Shown here: positions 7,665 through 13,711 of the stretch, one piece after another
How the letters are laid out: every line of letters starts with the position of its first letter
How positions within the stretch are numbered: the first letter of the stretch is position 1
Source of the DNA: Physocladia obscura
Lineage: Eukaryota; Chytridiomycota; Chytridiomycetes; Chytridiales; Chytriomycetaceae
DNA: 13,711 nt
Direction: 5' to 3'
NCBI GenBank assembly: GCA_027596945.1
Contig: JADGJH010000858.1
Location: 1 to 13,711 of the forward strand
The notes under the pieces: model-generated
The model's database searches: none
What the model was told of the DNA's origin: nothing
The model's input: only the letters and a program-made list of their open reading frames with translations
Translations under genes and position numbers: made by a program

Positions 7665-10066
7665 CTTTGGTGGAGTTTCATGGGTTCTGTTCCTTTCTCC
7701 ATGTAAACAGCATTAAATTGGATTTTTAGCAACCTATTTGGGATCTTCCAGAATAGCAGCCAAGAAAGGCAAGCATGATAAGACACTGTTCCACAGTGGA
7801 GTTTATGCTGTTTTTTTTTCTCTGAAAACCTAACCCATTTTCCTCTACTTGAAACCATCATTATCTTGTACACTGCAAATTATGTGCATTCCAAACTATT
7901 CTTTTATATTAAACTATAATTAAGTAATAGTGAATAAAAATGTGAAAATAGAAAATACATTCAAGAGTTCAAAAAAATTGTGTTCAATTGTTTTGAAGCT
8001 AACAAATTGATTTAAATCATCATGTTTCTGATGAATAAAACATTTTTCTATTGCTCTCATTATTTCAATTTTTTGTTTGCTTCTTTGAAAGTATCATACT
8101 ATGAATTAACTCCTTGAGCAACAATTTTTTGTACACAGTGACACAAAATATCTTACTTAATTTTAGTCAAAGTCTGTTTTGGATGAGTGAAAAATGTTTA
8201 ATCTGATTTGCATAATGGCCTGTTCTTTCATGCAATGTTTTGAAGCAGGCTTTAATAGTTTCTTCTTTTCTCCAAATACTAAATTTTCTGGAAGAATTTT
8301 ACCAGAACAATCTCAGCCTTCAAAAAACTTTACTCTTCAAACAATTCCAAATGATTTCCAACCGCTTTTCCATTTTATTTTTGATGCATCTTTTATTTTA
8401 CATTATTTCTTTTTTTTCTCTTTCAAAAAAATTATTTAAACTCAACATTTTTGTTTTTTGTTTTTATCATTGGTCACTTTAAATGAATGATGGTTATTAT
8501 TGTACACTATTCTTTGATTTTGATTTCTAATTCTATCTAAACTCTTCCATTTGGTTCTGGGATACAAAGTATTTAATAGTTCAATCAAACCTACTGATTT
8601 AGTAACCAGCAAACCACCACTGCTACTTGCCAGAATCTTATACCTACTACTACTACTTTACTCAACTCTTGCAACCTTCAGCTTGCAAATCATTGTGAAT
8701 GTGAAAATTAAATCAAATATCTCCACATGTTGGCAGATACATTAGCATTTCCACTGCATGATGAAGTTTGCAGTGCTGTGTAGTAGAGTACATTAAAAAA
8801 AGCCCAAATAGACGTAATATCATTTTTATTGATTTATTCTCACAGCAAACTCCCAACACAAACTATTTTTGCAAGAAATAAGTCAACACTGTGTTTAAAA
8901 TCATCTTGGAGCAAATAATTTTCCTGTTTTCGCTTTCCAGGTACAATACAATTTGTAGTAGCTGTCAACTGTTGTGTCACAGAGTTTGATGCATGTTATG
9001 CAAAATTTTCCAAACATTCTTTAACTCTTTGAGAACAATTTCTATTGAATTTTAGTTAAGTGTCCTGTATCACTATAAAAAAAGTGTGTTGAAGTTATGT
9101 CTTGCATTAAGAATTGGAATTGCTGGCTTCCAATATAATGTTTCCAAACTGGACTATTATATGTTCTCCACCAGTAGTAACAACAGAATATAGCATGAAA
9201 ATAGTCTTCTTTCATCATAAAGTTCATTTGAGTACCCAATATCTGTACTCACAAGTGCTTTTGATTGTGAACTATTATTATATAGTTTAATTCATATTGA
9301 CAATACACTCATGCAAATTTAACATCTTGCTAAAACATCTGGATGACTGTTCCTATTATTAAGGGAATAACGCACTTTCTAATATACTTAAAAGCTACTT
9401 ACCAGTTCCATGCAATCCATTATTAGCTCACAAATTTGATTGATTGTTTGCTCTCAATTTTTGCATTTAAAATTTTGTTTTATTTCAGTTTGGTTTGCGC
9501 TCTTAAAATTCCTCAACAGCCATTTAATTAATCCATTGTACATAATTTTCCCTTTGTTTTCACTCCTTCTCATTTTGAATTTACTATTTTCATACCATTT
9601 TTTGAGATTTTTGGGTGGAGTTGTTTCTGGACTTTTACATTGATTAGTGTGAGCTAGAAAAATGGACTTTATTTGAAAGAAATACTTGCTTCAAATATTA
9701 TAAAATTACAATAGTCCTCTGGCCACACATTCCTGCTCTTGGATGAATTTCAATCTGAACATCAGATTGAAGTTTGTTTCTACATAGAAATAAGCTTTAT
9801 CTGGAAACTTTTAACCATCTTGCTTTAAGAAAGAGTATTCATTAAAATCATTTTATGTTTTTCATAAAGTAAAAAATCAAGTATTCAAATATAGTAATTT
9901 TGAAAAAAGTATTAAACATGATGGAATAAATTGTGAGTGAATGAGCAGAATGAAATGTTGAAAAAGAAATTTGAAGTGGCGCAGTGCAGCAAGTCATTTT
10001 TTGTGAAAATACTAAGTGAGATTAGGTTTGGTGATTGGGATGGCTAAATATGACAATCATTGAAAT
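7665..10066. other. AT-rich gene-poor stretch with exon-like scraps
   Basis: No convincing gene is present. The most protein-like pieces are all on the minus strand. At 8442-8657 there is a 71-codon open frame with no ATG (GGLLVTKSVGLIELLNTLYP, then RTKWKSLDRIRNQNQ). At 9042-9239 an open frame of 65 codons includes YNSPVWKHYIGSQQFQFL. At 9403-9453 EQTINQICELIMDCMEL meets GTAAGT. Hydrophobic plus-strand frames near 8194-8482 and 9440-9643 are probably by-products of T-rich DNA. A short ACT microsatellite lies near 8643-8658. Confidence 0.5.
9403..9453 (-). other. Candidate short exon ending at a GTAAGT donor
   Basis: Seventeen codons (EQTINQICELIMDCMEL) end at phase 0 against a perfect GTAAGT at 9402. 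The layout matches the block at 7232-7278: amphipathic helix, final Leu, same donor, same strand. Acceptor candidates are the AGs just upstream (AATTGAG). No full gene can be built from this sequence by eye. Confidence 0.25.
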
Positions 10067-11257
10067 TTAATGAGCAAATCTGCATCTATCGCCAAATTTA
10101 CAATATCCATTACTGGCAAAAGAGCGGCAAGGTTTTTGTTTAGAGTTGTTGACATTAAGAATATTGTCAAGCTGAACTGTCCATGCCTGCTCAAACACAT
10201 CAATTAGCCAAGTGCCATCTCTTTCCATAATCTCGCGTGTAATCACATCAACACCCAAAAAAACGCTCGGAAATTCAATTTGGGGCATGTTTGGATTAGC
10301 GTGACCTGAATCCAAAGTAGCTTTGAGCAACTCCACAAAACTTGCAAAATTTGTTTGCGTGGCCAAATATTGTGTAGACTTCCTGCCACACAGAACGGCG
10401 TAGCACGAGCTGCGTAACTGGTGAGACGTTGTTGGTTTGATTACTTTGCAAGATTTAAAAAATGGAGAAAGTGCAAGAAGCGTTGCCGTGGTTGGGACGC
10501 TTCCGTTGGAAGAAACACGCATAATAAAGTAGCCATTTTCGACTAGAGATGTGAGAGCCATGTGGATTTGGGTGATTGTGAGAAGATTATAACCGAGCGA
10601 ATGGTTTTCATGGAAAGTGCCGGGCTTGATTGGACCTGACGGAAGCGTCCATGGCTTCTCGTCGAGATAGAGACAGTCTGCAATAATCAAGTTGTATTGG
10701 GCATTATTATTATTTGTATTCCTGGCTTTATGAGTTTTGTAGAATTCGGTCGATAGAATGTCAACGAAATTCACAGCATATCTAGGCGAATTCGCGCATT
10801 CGGCCATAAACAAATGGCCACCGCGAGATCGGGGGAGTGATATTCCGAAGCCAGAAGCTTGGGGAAAGGCTGAGATCAGCCACTGCGAGAAAGCACCGGG
10901 AGCAGCGCCAATATCCAGAAAGCGGAACTCTTTGAGAGTCTGTAAAGCGGCGGACAAACGCGACTCGATAACAACTTCCTGAATTACACTCTGCATTCGC
11001 TCGAAAAAACGTGCGGTGTGCTGCGTATTCAAATGCGCAATCTGCGACGACGGGACGGGTTTGTTGCGCTCAAATAAACTGTCGTTCAGCGCGTTGCTTC
11101 CCAACTTCGCTTTTTCTTCGCCGAGTCTGCGAAATACGGCACTAGTGTCTTTGTAGAACGTAACAATTGCCTCGCGCGACTGCTCTATGTTCAAGGACTC
11201 GGTTGATGTTTGTGTTTGGGTTAAGGCTGTGCTGTTGTTTTCCCCTTGGTTCTCCAT
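10067..11257 (-). CDS. FtsJ-like SAM methyltransferase with C-terminal CCCH zinc finger
   Basis: This single-exon gene of 396 codons runs from ATG 11257 to TAA 10067-10069. Residues 1-30 are polar and Gln/Thr-rich. The Rossmann fold starts with LDIGAAPGAFSQWL (114-127), the FtsJ/RrmJ SAM-binding motif I. Motif IV is IIADCLYLDE (191-200, Asp194), motif VI is NGYFIMRVSSN (241-251), and KPTTSHQLRSSCYAVLCG (274-291) is the motif VIII region. FtsJ enzymes use a K-D-K-E tetrad for RNA 2'-O-methylation. Here Asp194 is kept, the motif VI Lys appears as Arg247, the final Glu (two before the conserved Tyr) as Ser284, and no Lys stands where the first is expected, only Arg100. The C-terminus is a perfect C-x8-C-x5-C-x3-H finger (Cys377, Cys386, Cys392, His396), an RNA-binding type, with its His as the last residue. 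The expected role is RNA binding, with altered or absent methyl transfer (inference). Location is probably nuclear or cytosolic. Confidence 0.9.
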   Translation of the reverse strand: MENQGENNSTALTQTQTSTESLNIEQSREAIVTFYKDTSAVFRRLGEEKAKLGSNALNDSLFERNKPVPSSQIAHLNTQHTARFFERMQSVIQEVVIESRLSAALQTLKEFRFLDIGAAPGAFSQWLISAFPQASGFGISLPRSRGGHLFMAECANSPRYAVNFVDILSTEFYKTHKARNTNNNNAQYNLIIADCLYLDEKPWTLPSGPIKPGTFHENHSLGYNLLTITQIHMALTSLVENGYFIMRVSSNGSVPTTATLLALSPFFKSCKVIKPTTSHQLRSSCYAVLCGRKSTQYLATQTNFASFVELLKATLDSGHANPNMPQIEFPSVFLGVDVITREIMERDGTWLIDVFEQAWTVQLDNILNVNNSKQKPCRSFASNGYCKFGDRCRFAH

Positions 11258-11549
11258 CTTCTTAAATCAAAAAATGAAAGAAAAAAGGAACATAATACTT
11301 GAAGAATGACTGCGTTGGAACTTTAGAAAAGATCAAAGATTGTGTTCGACAGAGATGAGATTTTTAAGCAGAAAGGTTCCCAAGAAAATTTTTTGTGCAA
11401 TTACTCTAAATACTTTCGACTTTCCTCTCATTTATTTATTTACCTTGATATTAATTATTTTGCAGTGGTGCAGAGACACTGGTTGAGCTTAATGTACCAC
11501 TGGTTTTATAGTGCTGTTTGCATCGTGCAAACAACACACCATTTTTTAG

Positions 11550-11739
11550 AGCATTTTCAATTTATTAATCAAAAACCCGAAGAGAAGCTGTCACAATCCT
11601 CAGGTAAGCTCTTTTCATAGGATATTTAAGCCTGTGATGTCTAAATTCTAAGTAACGGCTTAAACAAACAGACAAGCAAGACCCCCCATTGACTCGCCCA
11701 CGTCACACTCCGAGTGTGTTTTTACTAATAAAATATTGA
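11550..11739 (+). CDS. Candidate two-exon gene fragment, unknown
   Basis: A possible acceptor (CCATTTTTTAG) precedes an exon reading EHFQFINQKPEEKLSQSS that ends at 11603 with the consensus donor GTAAGC. A 68-nt intron ends with AAACAAACAG at 11671. Joining keeps frame: DKQDPPLTRPRHTPSVFLLI, then KY and TGA 11737-11739. The intron size matches the others in this window. The frame is open upstream to at least 11342 but has only a GTG there, so the 5' end is unresolved. It lies downstream of and divergent from the methyltransferase gene. No family is recognised. Bases 11740-12400 contain small protein-like patches (about 11876-12087, and a 33-codon ATG frame at 12161) but nothing I can call a gene. 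Confidence 0.3.
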
Positions 11740-12404
11740 ATTATCCTTATCTTCCCTTCGGCCAGTGACGAAATAACTCAACTTTGAATATTGTGAGATT
11801 GTTCACTAAAATTCAGTGATGGATAGTGTGATTGATTTTAGTGAGGTGTTCTCGCTGTGAATGGTTGTTATTAAGACGTGCTATGCACGCCTTGTTTCAC
11901 GGGACGAAAGAAGTCCAAAAAAGCTGGAGTTTTGCTTTTTTATTAGCTTTGTGAACGTTTGTAGTTATTTTCATGTTGTTCTGTGCATTCTTGCGAATAA
12001 ACAGGATTGGAATCGAATAGAACATTTTGGAACTTTTTCCGAGACAAAAAATCTTCAATTTTTCAATTGGCTTGCCAAAAAAATCTAAAGAAAATGAGAT
12101 TGAAGGAGATTGAACACTTCGATGCAAGAACCGCATCACTACCCGGTGCATTTATGATATAATGTACGACATTTTGGATGCAGATAACCGTTGTCTGATG
12201 CTGAAGGCTAAAGCGATTTCAAGACTAAAGGTGGCAAGTCCAAATCTTCTAATGAAACTCCAATGAATGCCAATGGTTTGGAGGCATATAACTAATTAAT
12301 AAAGACATGGAAACTTCCTTTAGTGAGCAAGACCTGGCTCTGCCTTCAACTGATTTCACTTTAATGCGGTATTGGCAGCAAAGTTTGCCTCTGCTAAAAT
12401 TTTT

Positions 12405-12680
12405 GTCTATGCAGGGAGACAGAATTTTTTTCCAAAGCGAGATTTTGGTGGCGGTGTCTGTTTTTTGTCTACCCACGGAGACAACTCTAAGTTCATGTAT
12501 TGTTTTGTCTGCTCAAAATGACATTTTTTTTGTTTGGTATCCAGTTTTGTTGACCCATGGAGACAACTTTAAGTTCATGAATGTATGTTTTAGTCTACCC
12601 ACGGAGACAACTCTATGTTCATGGTTTTATATTAGTATCCCTATGCCTGACTGATTTTGTCTATACACAGAGACATTCTA
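12405..12680 (+). repeat. Five dispersed hairpin repeats with GTCT/AGAC arms
   Basis: A 16-base unit GTCT-N8-AGAC occurs at about 12405 (loop ATGCAGGG), 12467 (ACCCACGG), 12549 (degenerate first arm GTTG, loop ACCCATGG), 12593 (ACCCACGG) and 12659 (ATACACAG). Three copies continue as AACTCTAAGTTCATG or close variants, giving a 31-base unit. In the 12467 copy the arms extend to TTGTCT/AGACAA. Spacing is irregular (62, 82, 44, 66). The arms are kept while the spacer between units is not, which is more like a structured or protein-bound motif than a simple tandem repeat. The 115-codon plus-strand frame here is a by-product of the repeat. Confidence 0.6.
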
Positions 12681-12687
12681 ATAATGA

Positions 12688-13640
12688 TTACAAATTGGGT
12701 TGTATGCAATGGATTTAAAGTTTGACATATTCTGCAGACACATTCCTAAAGTCTGAAATCACCATGCTCCTTGCTTGATTTACATTGTAGCCAACAATCA
12801 CATGTATCCTGTATTAGAAGAAGAGTTCAGGAGGAGTATTTTTGCTTCTGAGAGAATGAAAGGTACCTTAAATACAAGAGACAATACAGTGTATTCATGT
12901 ATCTCACAAGACCCAAAGTTGTACTATATTTCAATCAAGAATGATTCTCCAAAACATTTCAACACAATTCCAATATACTGGCAAGTCATTGATAATGGCA
13001 ACGTTATGTTGCATCAGCTGGCAATGAAGATGAGAGGCAGAATAGTTTGATTAAGGACTGATTGCATGGTAGTTGAAGATGGCAATGATATTGAATGTAA
13101 ACTAGGTATTGGCAATTATCGAGTTGAAGCATTACCAAAGGAGTACAAAGTGCCTCAGCCATTCAAGAGTACATATTCATTTCAACTTGAGAATAAAGAT
13201 TGGATTCCTGCTCAAGATAGATTAGAACGTTGACTATTAACTGGAATGGTAGGTACTTGGAAATCAATGGAAGTGAGAGAAACCATTAAAGAATTGGAGC
13301 CAGGTTCATTTGTATTATTGGCAAGTAAAAACAAGGCAGCGAGATTGATTAACAGACAGACTGTCCATCACTTCTTTCATATTGACAACAATGACAAGTG
13401 CAACCTGAAAGAAACAGTAAAGGCAGCCAACAGATATCAATACATTTTCATTGATGAAAGCAGCGATTTATGAAATCTTGTATTATGTGAAACTGCAAAC
13501 AAAAGTCAAGTTTTGTTGGTTTTTCACATGGAGGGAGAGCTTTAAAAGCTTGATAGTAGATCAGATTGTAAAGGTAGAATTTGTGTTTTATTGTAAGATT
13601 ATATTTTCACAGAAAAGAAAAACAAAGCCCTTTTAAACCA
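12688..13640 (+). pseudogene. Decayed replication protein with superfamily 1 helicase domain
   Basis: From 12688 to 13473 one frame carries protein-like sequence interrupted only by TGA codons at 12754, 13048, 13231 and 13471. The first part has YIVANNHMYPV and later RTDCMVVED, which loosely recall family B polymerase segments (uncertain). After 13234 comes LLTGMVGTWKS, a Walker A (GxxGxGKS) whose second conserved Gly is Trp. Then ASKNKAARLINRQTVHHFF resembles the Pif1/RecD-type motif Ia region, and IFIDES is a Walker B with the DE pair. Near 13465-13475 a one-base shift moves the continuing helicase-like stretch (YEILYYVKLQTKVKF) into the next frame, which later stops near 13636. The stops, spoiled ATP site and shift all point to a dead copy. 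Such replicases are known from mobile elements and large DNA viruses integrated in eukaryotes. Which type this is cannot be told here. Confidence 0.6.
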
Positions 13641-13711
13641 TTGTATTTGAAATTCTATTTCAAATTCATTCCTTCTCAAATTCATTTTGAGATTGATATC
13701 ACTGATTCATT

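Noticed and set aside
9440..9643. Hydrophobic plus-strand frame that could be a membrane protein, with an acceptor-like TTTTATTTCAG inside
   Set aside because: Hydrophobicity follows from the T-rich strand, and the minus strand is equally open with a hydrophilic sequence. Nothing favours either.
12307..12654. Plus-strand 115-codon frame with repeated LPTETTL segments
   Set aside because: The repeats come from the hairpin DNA motif. Composition outside them is not protein-like and no domain is visible.
12405..12680. CRISPR array
   Set aside because: Units vary in sequence, spacing is irregular (44-82), spacers are not of uniform length, there are no cas genes, and the window looks eukaryotic.

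Overview
The window looks like eukaryotic nuclear DNA. It is AT-rich, with long T runs and triplet microsatellites. Coding stretches are short and are joined by GT...AG introns of about 60-75 nt, for example 1168-1239, 5771-5831 and 11604-11671. There is no operon layout and there are no bacterial-style ribosome sites. An early-diverging fungus or a protist would fit, but this is a weak inference and no rRNA, tRNA or marker gene settles it.

Left part (1-2300): a T-rich block is followed by two decayed or badly frame-broken plus-strand genes. One (239-483) is short and charged. The other (1040-2300) starts with an ATG exon and a clean phase-matched 72-nt intron, then keeps changing frame.

Middle (2361-7115): three copies of one unrecognised protein family lie within 4.8 kb, two on the minus strand (2361-3050 and 4976-5583) and one on the plus strand (6462-7115). 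They share a core of about 115 residues with fixed motifs PxPFG, PGY, YWx(3)GRxG and DELxLxGM. Probable exon fragments of other genes lie between them: 3435-3599, 4565-4979 and 5679-5943.

Right-middle (7200-10066): about 2.9 kb of very AT-rich DNA with only exon-like scraps. The best are a two-exon fragment at 7337-7664 and two short minus-strand blocks at 7232-7278 and 9403-9453, each running into GTAAGT.

Right part: one intact single-exon gene (10067-11257, minus) encodes a 396-residue FtsJ-like methyltransferase with a terminal CCCH zinc finger. Three of its four expected catalytic residues appear to be changed. A possible spliced gene fragment follows on the plus strand (11550-11739). 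At 12405-12680 there are five dispersed copies of a hairpin motif with GTCT/AGAC arms. Directly beyond them (12688-13640) is a relic of a replication protein. It has a superfamily 1 helicase domain with a spoiled Walker A, and its first 786 bases stay in one frame broken only by TGA codons.

The genes do not form an obvious pathway. The window reads as one housekeeping-like gene and a local gene-family expansion set among decaying genes and a dead mobile or viral-type element.
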